A stretch of 64,000 bases of DNA, from positions 806,001-870,000 of the forward strand of contig NC_017934.1 of the NCBI RefSeq assembly GCF_000147715.2. Reading direction: 5' to 3'. Under the pieces are notes generated by a model that saw only the letters and a program-made list of their open reading frames with translations, made no database searches and was not told the origin of the DNA. The DNA is from Mesotoga prima MesG1.Ag.4.2. Lineage in GTDB: Bacteria; Thermotogota; Thermotogae; Petrotogales; Kosmotogaceae. Below are positions 1-8,854 of the stretch, in pieces (position 1 is the stretch's first letter; each line of letters opens with the position of its first letter). Made by a program: the position numbers and the translations under genes.

Positions 1-34
1 TCAATAGAGTATAATTTCTATGAGGTGATCCACA

Positions 35-355
35 GTGGATGACAAAGTAAACCATTCCGAAGAGGAAATAACGGAACGCTATAGGAGGGCCCTTGAATCA
101 GCGGTTCAGAAAGCACCGATCAGATCGGGCGAGAGGCTTTATCTTACAGATCTCTGGGCCATTACCTCTATTCCCGAAGAAGTCATCGTAGAGACTCTGG
201 GTTCTTCCGAAGTGAAGTTACCCGAAGGAGTATCATGCATTGTTGACGATAGAAGGAAGAAGAAGAGGATAATATATGGGAAACGGGAGCCAAACGAAAA
301 GGGTAGCAATCCTAAGCAGTCCAGAATACAAAAAGTGCAGGGAGAAGATCAGTGA
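35..355 (+). CDS. Hypothetical protein, 106 aa
   Basis: I do not recognise this small, charged protein. It starts at GTG 35 behind a GAGGTGAT ribosome binding site (22-29); a TATAAT -10-like box lies at 10-15, with any -35 outside the window. The body (residues 1-80) reads like a small folded domain with acidic and hydrophobic stretches, followed by a Lys/Arg-rich tail. Its last 80 bases overlap the start of the next gene, so the basic tail may simply be a read-through of that start region. The overlap suggests translational coupling with the DUF362 protein downstream. No catalytic motif is visible. Confidence 0.55.
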   Translation: MDDKVNHSEEEITERYRRALESAVQKAPIRSGERLYLTDLWAITSIPEEVIVETLGSSEVKLPEGVSCIVDDRRKKKRIIYGKREPNEKGSNPKQSRIQKVQGEDQ

Positions 356-1349
356 GGGGCTAGATCTGATCGGTTTCGACGAAACTCTCCGGGGAAAGAA
401 GGTTCTTCTGAAAGTCAATCTTCTATCGGCAAGATCACCGGAAAGTTGTGTAACCACGAACCCTTTGTTTGTTAGAGCAGTTGCAGAATTATTTCTTGGA
501 AGAGGAGCAGAGGTGAGTGTTGGGGATTCTCCCGCTAGCGTAAGCACTTCTGTTGCGGGATATGCTTCTGGAATCTCCCAAGTGTGCAAAGAGTTGGGAA
601 TACCTCTGCTGGATTTTGATGACCCCGTTCAAATCGTCTTTGACGAGGGGACATACAGGAGTTTCCTTATTTCAAAACCAGTTCTTGAAACTGATCTCCT
701 GATAAATCTGCCTAAGCTCAAGACTCATGCACTAACTCGGGTTACACTAGGGGTGAAGAACCTTTTTGGATGTGTTCCTGGTGCAAAGAAACAGGGCTGG
801 CATTTCAGAGTCAGAAACATGAAGGAGTTTTCGAAGATGCTGTTAGATCTCGCCGTTCATCTGAAGGCAGATCTGACCGTAATTGATGGTATAAATGGGA
901 TGGACGGTAACGGTCCCTCGAACGGTAGGATTATCAAACCAGGAATAATTGGGATGTCAAGAGATGTTTTTGCACTGGACGATGCTATAGCGGAATTATT
1001 CGGCGTCAACCATTCAAAAGTTCCGATACTGCAAATAGCTAGAGACAGAGGCCTGGTCGGTGACTATGATATAGTTGGTGACGAAGTACACCCTGAGAAA
1101 CTCCTTCTTCCCGAAACTAACTTCATTGGTGTCTATGGCGCAGCTATACCGAGAAGAATAGTTACGAAATTTCCGAAGATAGATAGAGAAAGATGCAGGA
1201 GCTGTCGTGTTTGCGAAAACGCGTGTCCAGCAAAAGCTATTGACATAAACAGATTTGCCATAGACTACAACAAGTGCATAACATGTTACGTCTGTCACGA
1301 GCTTTGTCCCGAAGATGCTATTGTTTTTACGAGACGTCTTTTTAAATAG
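276..1349 (+). CDS. DUF362 domain protein with C-terminal 2[4Fe-4S] ferredoxin domain
   Basis: A 357-residue protein with an N-terminal DUF362 domain (about residues 8-290) and a ferredoxin-type end (about 300-350). The two cluster motifs are CX2CX2CX3C at C307/310/313/317 and C334/337/340/344, each followed by P, as in bacterial 2[4Fe-4S] ferredoxins. DUF362 proteins are cytoplasmic iron-sulfur proteins of unknown reaction; a redox role is all that can be inferred. The start at ATG 276 is supported by the RVAILS strand expected at the beginning of the family and by a purine-rich AGAGGATA site. It overlaps the preceding small gene by 80 bases, and glpK follows after only 10 bases. Confidence 0.9.
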   Translation: MGNGSQTKRVAILSSPEYKKCREKISEGLDLIGFDETLRGKKVLLKVNLLSARSPESCVTTNPLFVRAVAELFLGRGAEVSVGDSPASVSTSVAGYASGISQVCKELGIPLLDFDDPVQIVFDEGTYRSFLISKPVLETDLLINLPKLKTHALTRVTLGVKNLFGCVPGAKKQGWHFRVRNMKEFSKMLLDLAVHLKADLTVIDGINGMDGNGPSNGRIIKPGIIGMSRDVFALDDAIAELFGVNHSKVPILQIARDRGLVGDYDIVGDEVHPEKLLLPETNFIGVYGAAIPRRIVTKFPKIDRERCRSCRVCENACPAKAIDINRFAIDYNKCITCYVCHELCPEDAIVFTRRLFK

Positions 1350-1359
1350 GAGGGGTTTG

Positions 1360-2820
1360 ATGAACTACATTCTTGCTATCGATCAGGGAACAAGTAGCAG
1401 CAAAGCGGTCCTTTTTGATCATGAGCTATATCAAGTTGCGGTTGCGCAGGAGGAATTCAAGCAGATCTATCCTAAACCGGGATGGGTGGAACATGATCCT
1501 AGAGACATTATTCTCAGTACTATGAGCACAATTGAGAGAGTGGTCTCAGATGCAAGAATTTCATTCAGGGAGATAGCGGCTATAGGTATCACAAATCAGA
1601 GGGAGACGGTTGTTGCCTGGGATGCTCTCACGGATCAACCGCTTTACAATGCCATAGTCTGGCAAGATAGAAGAACTGCCGGTAGATGTAAAGAGATAGA
1701 AAGCTCTTATGGAGAGTTAATTAGACGGAAGACGGGACTCAAACCGGATCCATATTTTTCCGCCACAAAGATGGAGTGGCTGCTAGAGAATGTACCTGCC
1801 GTTAGAGATGCAGCAAATAGGGGAAGATTGAGATTCGGAACGATAGACTCGTGGCTGGTATGGAATCTAACGAGGGAGAATCTTCATGTGTGTGATTTCT
1901 CTAATGCGTCTAGAACAATGCTATTTAATATAGAAGAGCTGAAATGGGATAATGATTTGCTCAATCTCTTTGGTGTGAAAGAGGAATATCTGCCAACAGT
2001 CGTTGAGTCCTGTAAGCTCCTCGGCCCTTCGATATATGGTCCGAGGATAGGTGGAATGGCTGGAGATCAGCAGGCTTCGCTCTTTGGGCAAACTGCATTT
2101 CAGACTGGAGACGCAAAGTGCACTTACGGAACGGGCTCGTTCATTTTGATGAACACAGGGAAAAAGCCAAAGATATCTGAACACGGTTTGCTGACCACTA
2201 TAGGATGGAAGTCCAAGGAGGAAATTGTCTACGCTGTTGAAGGGTCGATATTTGCTACTGGAGCTTTGATAAGCTGGTTAAAAGACGGACTTGGAATAAT
2301 CGACAGTCCTTCCGAAACCGAGTCTCTTGCCAGAGAAGTCGCCGATAATGGTGGTGTGTTCTTTTCCGGAGCGCTTACAGGTCTTGGAGCGCCCTACTGG
2401 AATTCTTCCGCCAGGGGTATGATGATCGGTTTAACTAGAGGAACGAGGAAGGCTCATATAGTGAGAGCGGTCCTTGAATACATTGCCTTCAGGACAAGGG
2501 AAATACTAGATTTGATGGAAGAGGAAACGGGTATTAGATTGAATAAGCTACTCGTGGATGGAGGGGTAACCCGAAACAATTTCCTCATGGAGATGCAGGC
2601 AAATGTATTGAACATTCCCGTCGACAGATCTCTCATAAAAGAGACAACAGCGCTTGGAGCGGCAATGCTTGCAGGAATATGTACAGGCTTATGGGATCTC
2701 GAGAGTCTTAAGAATAAGAGAATCAGCGAGGTGGTGTTTGAACCATCAGGTGACAGAATGGAGGAAGAGTTCAGAAGGTGGAAAGAGGCGCTGAAGAGAT
2801 CTATGAATTGGGCGAATTAG
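1360..2820 (+). CDS. glpK: Glycerol kinase
   Basis: Phosphorylates glycerol with ATP to glycerol 3-phosphate in the cytoplasm, feeding glycerol into glycolysis and lipid synthesis. The 486-residue length is normal for the FGGY carbohydrate kinase family. The N-terminal phosphate-binding stretch AIDQGTSSSK, the GITNQRET and WQDRRT segments of glycerol kinases, GDQQASLFGQ and the C-terminal DGGVTRNN adenosine-binding motif are all present. I chose ATG 1360 because AGGAGGGG lies just upstream and the protein then begins right at the first strand; the frame is open 45 bases further upstream. The 3' end overlaps tsaE by 43 bases. No glycerol facilitator or G3P dehydrogenase gene is adjacent. Confidence 0.97.
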   Translation: MNYILAIDQGTSSSKAVLFDHELYQVAVAQEEFKQIYPKPGWVEHDPRDIILSTMSTIERVVSDARISFREIAAIGITNQRETVVAWDALTDQPLYNAIVWQDRRTAGRCKEIESSYGELIRRKTGLKPDPYFSATKMEWLLENVPAVRDAANRGRLRFGTIDSWLVWNLTRENLHVCDFSNASRTMLFNIEELKWDNDLLNLFGVKEEYLPTVVESCKLLGPSIYGPRIGGMAGDQQASLFGQTAFQTGDAKCTYGTGSFILMNTGKKPKISEHGLLTTIGWKSKEEIVYAVEGSIFATGALISWLKDGLGIIDSPSETESLAREVADNGGVFFSGALTGLGAPYWNSSARGMMIGLTRGTRKAHIVRAVLEYIAFRTREILDLMEEETGIRLNKLLVDGGVTRNNFLMEMQANVLNIPVDRSLIKETTALGAAMLAGICTGLWDLESLKNKRISEVVFEPSGDRMEEEFRRWKEALKRSMNWAN

Positions 2821-3335
2821 ATCTGAGGGAATTCGAGAGAATTGCTAAGAAAATAGGAGAGATGCTCGAAGGAGGAGAGACGGTTCTCCTCTTTGGCGAC
2901 CTTGGAAGCGGGAAGACAACTTTTGTGAAGTCGATGGCCGATGGATTGGGTATCGATCGCGACTACGTTAGAAGTCCGACCTTTAACATTGTCAACTCCT
3001 ACCCGCGACTATCATCAAGAAAAGAGGACAATGAAAACCCGGTGGAAGTGGAGAGGCCTGGTCTTATTCATGTAGACCTTTACAGGGTTGAAAGCGAAGA
3101 AGAGATGTTAGATCTTGCACTTCACGACTTGGTGGACCTGGATACTGTTGTAGCGGTGGAGTGGCCTGAGCTTTATGTCAAGTATGTCTCTCAACCTTAC
3201 TTGATTGTAAGGTTGGAACACTGCGACGAGTCGACACGAAGCGTGAGAATAGAGCCTCATGGTCGTAAAATGAAGTCACTTTTGAATCGTCTGGTTACGA
3301 TAATTAATGAAGATGAAAGAAGGGAAGGTGAATAG
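2778..3335 (+). CDS. tsaE: tRNA t6A biosynthesis ATPase TsaE
   Basis: TsaE is the small ATPase of the TsaB-TsaD-TsaE complex that makes N6-threonylcarbamoyladenosine at position 37 of ANN-decoding tRNAs. The Walker A motif GDLGSGKT is at residues 40-47, followed by the family's SPTFNI switch segment and HVDLYR. The C-terminal EWPE motif is present. At 185 residues it is a little longer than usual (about 150), partly from a polar loop after SPTFN. The GTG at 2778 lies within glpK; a TTG at 2808 is an equally possible start. The stop codon abuts the lon start (TAGATG). Its partner tsaD is 32 kb away beside clpX. Confidence 0.93.
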   Translation: MERGAEEIYELGELDLREFERIAKKIGEMLEGGETVLLFGDLGSGKTTFVKSMADGLGIDRDYVRSPTFNIVNSYPRLSSRKEDNENPVEVERPGLIHVDLYRVESEEEMLDLALHDLVDLDTVVAVEWPELYVKYVSQPYLIVRLEHCDESTRSVRIEPHGRKMKSLLNRLVTIINEDERREGE

Positions 3336-5711
3336 ATGGCTCAGAAATTTGAATTACTGGAAAAGGCGGCCGTTGGTAGCGAACGGAAGATAGAAATTCC
3401 GGAAAAGTTGCCAGTGATTCCCACGAGAACAAACATGCTTGTCTATCCTTCGGCAGTTATGCCGTTGTACGTGGGGCGTGAAAAGTCGCTGGCCGCTCTG
3501 GAAGAATCAATTGGTAAGTTCAATCAGATGGTCTTTCTCGTATCTCAAAGGGATATTACGAAAGAGGACCCGGAAATTGAAGAGCTTTTCGAGATAGGCA
3601 CTATTGCCAGAATTGTTCAGCTCATGAAGATGCCCGACGGAAATTACAAGATACTTGTTGAAGGCTTGACAAGAGCAAAGTTGGTTTCAGTTGAAGAAAA
3701 GGAAAATTCACTGATTGTCGTGGTCGAAAAACTAAAGGGAAAGGGTAGAAAGAGCAAGATGCTTCAGGCGCTAGTAAGAAAGGTGAAAGAACTTGCGCTT
3801 AGGTATGTCTCAATGAGCAGACGTTTTCCCGACGAAGCAATAATGGCTCTAGAAGACACATCTGATGCGGACAAGTTTGGAGATTTCGTTTCCTCGATGA
3901 TGCCTTTTTCGCTTGAAGAGAAACAGCGGCTTCTCGAGGAGATTGAAGCGAAGGATCGTCTCAACACCCTGATGGAACTACTCACAAGGGAGATAGAAAT
4001 TCTCTCTCTGGAAGAAGAGCTGGATAAAAGGGTTAAGGAAAAGATCGAGCAAGGACAGAAGGAATACTATCTCAGGGAAAAAATGAGAGCTATTCAAGAG
4101 GAATTAGAGGGCGAAGAAGATGAGGAAATAAAAGAGCTTAAGAACAAGGCAGAGTCAGGGGAGCTTCCGCAGGAAGTTAAAGAAAAAGCGGAACAGGAGA
4201 TATCACGACTTGAGAAGATGTCGCCATACTCTCCGGAAGCGACAGTTGTAAGAACTTATCTTGACTGGTTGTTGAATCTTCCCTGGCAAGAAGAGACCGA
4301 CGACGAAATAGTGATCAGAGATGTTAGAAAGACTCTTGACAGCAACCACTATGGACTCGACGATGTTAAGGAAAGAATACTCGAGTTTCTTGCTGCCAGG
4401 AGATTTTCAAAAAATCTCAGGGCTCCAATTCTATGTCTTGTAGGTCCTCCGGGGGTTGGAAAGACCTCACTTGGAAGGTCGGTCGCTGAAGCAATGGGCA
4501 GGAAGTTTGGCAGAATCTCTCTTGGAGGGATGAGAGACGAGGCGGAAATAAGGGGCCATAGGCGTACCTACGTTGGGGCGCTTCCGGGACGAATAATGCA
4601 GATGATAAGAAAGCTGAAGACAAGAAATCCGGTAATTGTCCTTGACGAAGTCGATAAAATGGGGATCAGCTTTCAGGGTGATCCGGCCTCCGCTCTTCTT
4701 GAAGTGCTTGATCCAGAACAGAACAACAATTTTACCGATCACTTTTTGGAAGTGCCCTTTGATCTTTCGAGAGTGTTGTTCATAACCACTGCTAACGTTC
4801 TTTATTCAATTCCTGCTGCGCTCAAGGACAGGATGGAAATAATTGAGATTCCAGGTTATACGGAATCGGAGAAGTATCACATAGCAAGGGATCACATTCT
4901 TCCAAAGCTATTGGAAGAGTACAACATGGATTCAAGCAAATTCAGGATAACGCCTGCGGCAGTGAGGGATGTGATAAGAGATTATACAAGAGAGGCAGGA
5001 GTCAGAGAGCTCGATAGAAATCTTGCGAAGATAATCAGAAAAGCGACGCTTAAGATTGCAGAAGGCAGCGATTCGATCTCTGTTGGCGTGAATGAACTCG
5101 GTGAGTTTCTCGGGGCGCCGCTTTTCAAAGAGAGCGATTTCAGAAAGCATCCCGAGGTTGGTGTCGTGACTGGTCTGGCCTGGACTTCAGTGGGAGGAGA
5201 AATCATGTACATAGAGGTCTTGCCCGTTGCAGGAAAGGGAAAGACGATCATTACGGGTCAGTTGGGCGATGTTATGAAGGAGTCGGCACAGATAGCGGCA
5301 TCGCTGGCCAGAAAGCTCTGCGATGATGAGAGGTTCTCAGAGGTTTTCGAAAAGAAAGACTTCCACATTCATGTTCCGGAAGGAGCCGTTCCAAAAGATG
5401 GTCCCAGTGCAGGAATAACTCTCACCACGGCGATTGTCTCTGCCGTTACTGGAAGAAGGGTGAGAAATGATATCGCAATGACGGGGGAGATTACTCTTCG
5501 TGGTAAAGTACTGCCGATTGGAGGTCTGAAAGAAAAACTGATGGCAGCTTATCGGGCAAGGATGAAAAAGGTTCTAATCCCGCTGGCCAACAAACGAGAT
5601 CTCGAAAAAGTCCCCGATGAAATAAAGTCAAAATTGGAGTTCGTCTTTGTCGAGGACATCGGAGAGGTGCTGAAGGAGGCGCTGATCCCCGGTGACGGTA
5701 AAGAGCACTGA
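3336..5711 (+). CDS. lon: ATP-dependent protease La (Lon)
   Basis: Cytoplasmic AAA+ serine protease that degrades misfolded and regulatory proteins. The 791-residue chain has the full LonA order: N-terminal substrate-binding domain (about 25-220), coiled-coil region (about 225-300), AAA+ module with Walker A starting near G370 (GPPGVGKT) and Walker B VLDEVDK, then the peptidase domain with the Ser-Lys dyad S691 (DGPSAG) and K734 (GGLKEK), spaced 43 residues as in E. coli Lon. It begins immediately after tsaE and overlaps engB by 20 bases, so the three are co-transcribed. The lon-engB order is conserved in many bacteria, where clpX often precedes it; here clpX is elsewhere. Confidence 0.98.
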   Translation: MAQKFELLEKAAVGSERKIEIPEKLPVIPTRTNMLVYPSAVMPLYVGREKSLAALEESIGKFNQMVFLVSQRDITKEDPEIEELFEIGTIARIVQLMKMPDGNYKILVEGLTRAKLVSVEEKENSLIVVVEKLKGKGRKSKMLQALVRKVKELALRYVSMSRRFPDEAIMALEDTSDADKFGDFVSSMMPFSLEEKQRLLEEIEAKDRLNTLMELLTREIEILSLEEELDKRVKEKIEQGQKEYYLREKMRAIQEELEGEEDEEIKELKNKAESGELPQEVKEKAEQEISRLEKMSPYSPEATVVRTYLDWLLNLPWQEETDDEIVIRDVRKTLDSNHYGLDDVKERILEFLAARRFSKNLRAPILCLVGPPGVGKTSLGRSVAEAMGRKFGRISLGGMRDEAEIRGHRRTYVGALPGRIMQMIRKLKTRNPVIVLDEVDKMGISFQGDPASALLEVLDPEQNNNFTDHFLEVPFDLSRVLFITTANVLYSIPAALKDRMEIIEIPGYTESEKYHIARDHILPKLLEEYNMDSSKFRITPAAVRDVIRDYTREAGVRELDRNLAKIIRKATLKIAEGSDSISVGVNELGEFLGAPLFKESDFRKHPEVGVVTGLAWTSVGGEIMYIEVLPVAGKGKTIITGQLGDVMKESAQIAASLARKLCDDERFSEVFEKKDFHIHVPEGAVPKDGPSAGITLTTAIVSAVTGRRVRNDIAMTGEITLRGKVLPIGGLKEKLMAAYRARMKKVLIPLANKRDLEKVPDEIKSKLEFVFVEDIGEVLKEALIPGDGKEH

Positions 5712-6264
5712 GCTAGTGAGGACGGTTTTTTCTAAGGGTGAATACCCCCCTCCTCTTAGAAGAGAAATCGCCTTTGCCGGTAGATCTAACGTCGGTAAGT
5801 CTTCTCTCCTTAATTCGTTGTTTGGAAGGAAGCTGGCGAAGACGAGCTCGACTCCCGGAAAGACCAGGTCGATCAACTTCTATGGCGTAAATCGAGAGAT
5901 CTACTTTGTGGACCTGCCCGGTTACGGGTATGCAAAAGCCTCGATGTCAGAGAGAGAGAAATGGAAGAAGTTGATTATCGATTATTTTGAATCAAGAGAA
6001 GAGCTCTCCCTCGTCGTTGTTCTTGTCGATATAAGGCATCCGCTGCAGCCGGCCGATATACAGATGCTCGAATGGGTTACATACTATACTATACCTTTTA
6101 TTCTAGTCCTTACTAAGGCCGACAAGCTCTCAAGGAACCAGCAGATAATAGCCGAGAAGTCAATTAAAGATGAATTGGCTTCACTTGGAGTCTACCCGCC
6201 TGTATTTGTCGTGTCGGCGGTCAAAAAGCAGGGAATTGAGGAGTTATTGATTGCGCTTTTATAG
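5692..6264 (+). CDS. engB: Ribosome biogenesis GTPase YsxC/EngB
   Basis: TRAFAC-class GTPase needed for late assembly of the 50S ribosomal subunit. G1 is GRSNVGKSS (residues 30-38), G2 lies in the TPGKTRS segment, G3 is DLPGYG and G4 is TKADK, all as expected for the family; 190 residues is the normal size. The GTG start at 5692 lies inside the end of lon, with AAGGAGG (5673-5679) upstream. It is the last gene of the tsaE-lon-engB run: a strong hairpin terminator follows about 20 bases after the stop. Confidence 0.96.
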   Translation: MTVKSTELVRTVFSKGEYPPPLRREIAFAGRSNVGKSSLLNSLFGRKLAKTSSTPGKTRSINFYGVNREIYFVDLPGYGYAKASMSEREKWKKLIIDYFESREELSLVVVLVDIRHPLQPADIQMLEWVTYYTIPFILVLTKADKLSRNQQIIAEKSIKDELASLGVYPPVFVVSAVKKQGIEELLIALL

Positions 6265-6281
6265 ATATTCAGGAAAAGGAA

Positions 6282-6310
6282 AAAAGGCGGGGATTCCCCG
6301 CCTTTTGTTT
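6282..6310. terminator. Bidirectional intrinsic terminator between engB and hppA
   Basis: A GC-rich inverted repeat AAAAGGCGGGG / CCCCGCCTTTT (6282-6306) with a tiny loop is followed by TTTTGTTTT on the plus strand. It is flanked by an A-run on the other side, so it can end transcription of engB (+) and of hppA (-), whose genes converge here. Confidence 0.9.
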
Positions 6311-6320
6311 TAATTGCCTG

Positions 6321-8315
6321 TTATTTGAAGACAGCATAAAGAATAACAAGCGGGCTTATCAAAGAGGCAACGAGTGAGATAACCGTTATTAGCGTGTTAA
6401 GCGAGGGCCCGGCGGTGTCTTTGAAGGGATCTCCCACGGTGTCACCAATGACAGCCGCTTTGTGTGCATCGGAACCCTTCCCACCGAAGGCCCCATCCTC
6501 GATAAATTTCTTTGAGTTGTCCCACATTCCTCCACTGTTAGACATCAAGAGCGCGTTGAACAATCCGGAGAGGATCGCACCACCCAGGAAACCGCCAAGG
6601 GCATGTATTCCACCTATGAATGCCACAAGGAGGGTAATCCCAATCGCTATTAGACTTGGAAGCATTAGCTCCTTCAGAGCTCCGGTTGTTGCTATCTCTA
6701 CGCATCGAGCATAGTTCGGTTTGGCCGTTCCTTCGCTCAACCCTTTGATCTCTTTGAACTGTCGCCTGATCTCGGCTATCATTCGAAAAGCGTTTTTGCT
6801 AACCCCAAGCATGATCATTGCGGAAAAGAGTGCAGGAACGCAAATACCAATCAACAACCCGAGCATCACTAGAGGGTTCATTAGATCAAATGTTATGGTA
6901 AAGCCAGTAATTGCTGCAACTCGTTCTTGATAAGTTGCCAGCAGAGCAATAACTGTGAGTCCCGCCGCGCCAATCGCAAAGCCTTTTGTAATTGCCTTCG
7001 ATGTGTTACCCGCAGCATCTAGTTTGTCCGTCATTGATATGACCTCCTCGCTCAGTCCCGACTGCTCGGAGATCCCCTTGGCATTGTCGACAATAGGCCC
7101 GTATGCATCACTAGAAATTACCATTCCTACAATTGCCAACATGGAAACAGCGCTTATCGCAATTCCAAATACTCCGCAAAGCGCAAAGGCAACTCCCGAA
7201 GCGACTCCGATTCCCGCAAGCGATGGTAGAAGACTCATTAATCCGTAAGAATAGCCGGTGAGAATGGTTATTGCTGCTCCCGACTGAGAAGCTTGTGCAG
7301 TCTTTTTAACGAAACGCCTATCAATAGAAGTGAAGTAGTCGGTAGTAAACCCTATGACAGTACCGGCTACGAGTCCCGCCATTGCAGCACCCCAGTACTT
7401 TAGATCGTATGACATAATTAAGGAGATTACTAGGGTGGTCAAAGCAAAAACAGCCGATGTTATGTAGGTACCAAAGTCCAGTGCACGTCCGGGATTCTTC
7501 TCCCTTCTAACTCGAACACTGAAGATTCCAACCACCGAAGAGACGATCCCCACCGAAGCGAGAATCAGAGGTAGTACGACCATCTTCACACCCAGGGTTT
7601 GTCCCAGAACCATTGCAGCCACTATACTTGCAACATAAGAATCAAATAGATCAGCCCCCATACCAGCGACATCGCCCACATTGTCACCAACGTTGTCCGC
7701 AATAACAGCTGGGTTTCTTGGATCATCTTCAGGGATTCCTATTTCCACTTTACCAACTAGGTCGGCGCTAATATCAGCAGTCTTGGTGAAAATACCACCA
7801 CCGGCCTTTGCAAACAGTGAAAGAATGCTAGCTCCGAAACTGAAACTAAGTAGTATCTCTGGCTTCAAAGTGATAGCGTAAATCAAGCTCACACCGGCAA
7901 GTGCTAACCCGACGACGAGAAGGCCCATTACGGAACCACCACGAAAAGCTATTAAAAAGGCCTTACTAAGACCTTCTTTATCTGCTGCCGTAGCAGTTCG
8001 AACATTAGCTTTGAGAGCTACTTTCATTCCCAGCAAGCCGGCGATAGCAGAAGAAATCGCCCCAACTATGAAAGCTATCGCTGATGAAAGCCCCAAGAAA
8101 ATCGCGAGAAGGGCACATATGGCTATCGAAAAGAACATAAGAATTGTGTACTCCTTCCTTAGAAAAGCATTGGCTCCTTCACGTATTGCTTCGCCGATTT
8201 CTCTGATACGATCACTTCCAACAGGGTGCTTACTGACCCATTTGAAGAGATAGATACCAAGTAATACTGAAAGGAGTGAAATAACAGCAGCAGAAATTGC
8301 AGAGATCATTTCCAT
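6321..8315 (-). CDS. hppA: Membrane-bound ion-pumping pyrophosphatase
   Basis: Integral membrane pyrophosphatase of about 16 helices that couples hydrolysis of pyrophosphate to H+ and/or Na+ export. The 664-residue protein carries the family signatures: DDPRNPAVIADNVGDNVGD with the Asp-rich substrate site (about residue 200), the GNTxxA motif at residues 436-441, and GDTVGDPFKDTAGPS near the C terminus. Position 440 in GNTSKA is Lys; in this family K+-dependent enzymes have Ala there and K+-independent ones Lys, so I infer a K+-independent enzyme. Start ATG 8315 has GAGGAGG 11 bases upstream. It is monocistronic and shares a terminator with engB. Ion specificity cannot be read with certainty from the sequence alone. 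Confidence 0.97.
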   Translation of the reverse strand: MEMISAISAAVISLLSVLLGIYLFKWVSKHPVGSDRIREIGEAIREGANAFLRKEYTILMFFSIAICALLAIFLGLSSAIAFIVGAISSAIAGLLGMKVALKANVRTATAADKEGLSKAFLIAFRGGSVMGLLVVGLALAGVSLIYAITLKPEILLSFSFGASILSLFAKAGGGIFTKTADISADLVGKVEIGIPEDDPRNPAVIADNVGDNVGDVAGMGADLFDSYVASIVAAMVLGQTLGVKMVVLPLILASVGIVSSVVGIFSVRVRREKNPGRALDFGTYITSAVFALTTLVISLIMSYDLKYWGAAMAGLVAGTVIGFTTDYFTSIDRRFVKKTAQASQSGAAITILTGYSYGLMSLLPSLAGIGVASGVAFALCGVFGIAISAVSMLAIVGMVISSDAYGPIVDNAKGISEQSGLSEEVISMTDKLDAAGNTSKAITKGFAIGAAGLTVIALLATYQERVAAITGFTITFDLMNPLVMLGLLIGICVPALFSAMIMLGVSKNAFRMIAEIRRQFKEIKGLSEGTAKPNYARCVEIATTGALKELMLPSLIAIGITLLVAFIGGIHALGGFLGGAILSGLFNALLMSNSGGMWDNSKKFIEDGAFGGKGSDAHKAAVIGDTVGDPFKDTAGPSLNTLITVISLVASLISPLVILYAVFK

Positions 8316-8854
8316 ACTTGCAAACGCCTCCTCATGGACGAACTACAGTAGGTAATATATCAAAGTGATTCTAGCACTGCAGAGCGAGTAAAGATCATTA
8401 AGCTTCAAGAAAGACTTGATTTCACAGTCTCTTTGGGTAATAGTTAAATCGCTCCTAATAGCAATGAATACAGTTAGAATTTGCCTCCAATTATTTTTTT
8501 GGTAACGGATCTCTAGGGTCGAGTTCCGTTGTTAATAATTGGTTTGCTGAATGCTCTATTTGAAGCCGTTATTGCATACCTTGAGTCTATTGAATCTGGA
8601 AGGGCAAAAGATTTCACGGTCAGCAAAAATACCATTGAATATGGGCCATAAGGTATTTGCATACTGCATAAAGACTAATATGTGTGAGAAGCCAAATCCA
8701 CGGAAAGCAACATATCTCACATTGTTTGCATGTTCTCTTTCCAAGTACTCCGCGCCAAAACTGCGGAAGTCACCGAGTTGAAAACGTGAATTCCTTCGAC
8801 TGATCACCAAACTACTGTAGGTTCTTTCTTTAAGTATCAGAAATTTAATTTTTG
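8316..8854. other. Gene-poor intergenic region between hppA and the GH1 gene
   Basis: About 540 bases without a convincing gene. It holds the upstream region of hppA at its left end and the 3' end of the GH1 transcript at its right. Short open frames exist on both strands (84 codons on the minus strand at 8556-8810, 76 codons on the plus strand at 8551-8781), but they overlap each other, lack good ribosome binding sites and resemble nothing I know. A 43-codon plus-strand frame around 8520-8648 has a protein-like composition and could be debris of a decayed gene. I see no tRNA fold or riboswitch here. Confidence 0.5.

Noticed and set aside
6394-8253. Series of plus-strand open frames inside hppA
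   Set aside because: All are antisense to a complete, highly conserved pyrophosphatase; Ala/Pro/Ser-rich, typical of shadows.
8556-8810. 84-codon open frame on the minus strand as a gene
   Set aside because: No ribosome binding site, opposite frame of equal length on the other strand, no recognisable composition or neighbour; listed only as part of the gap.
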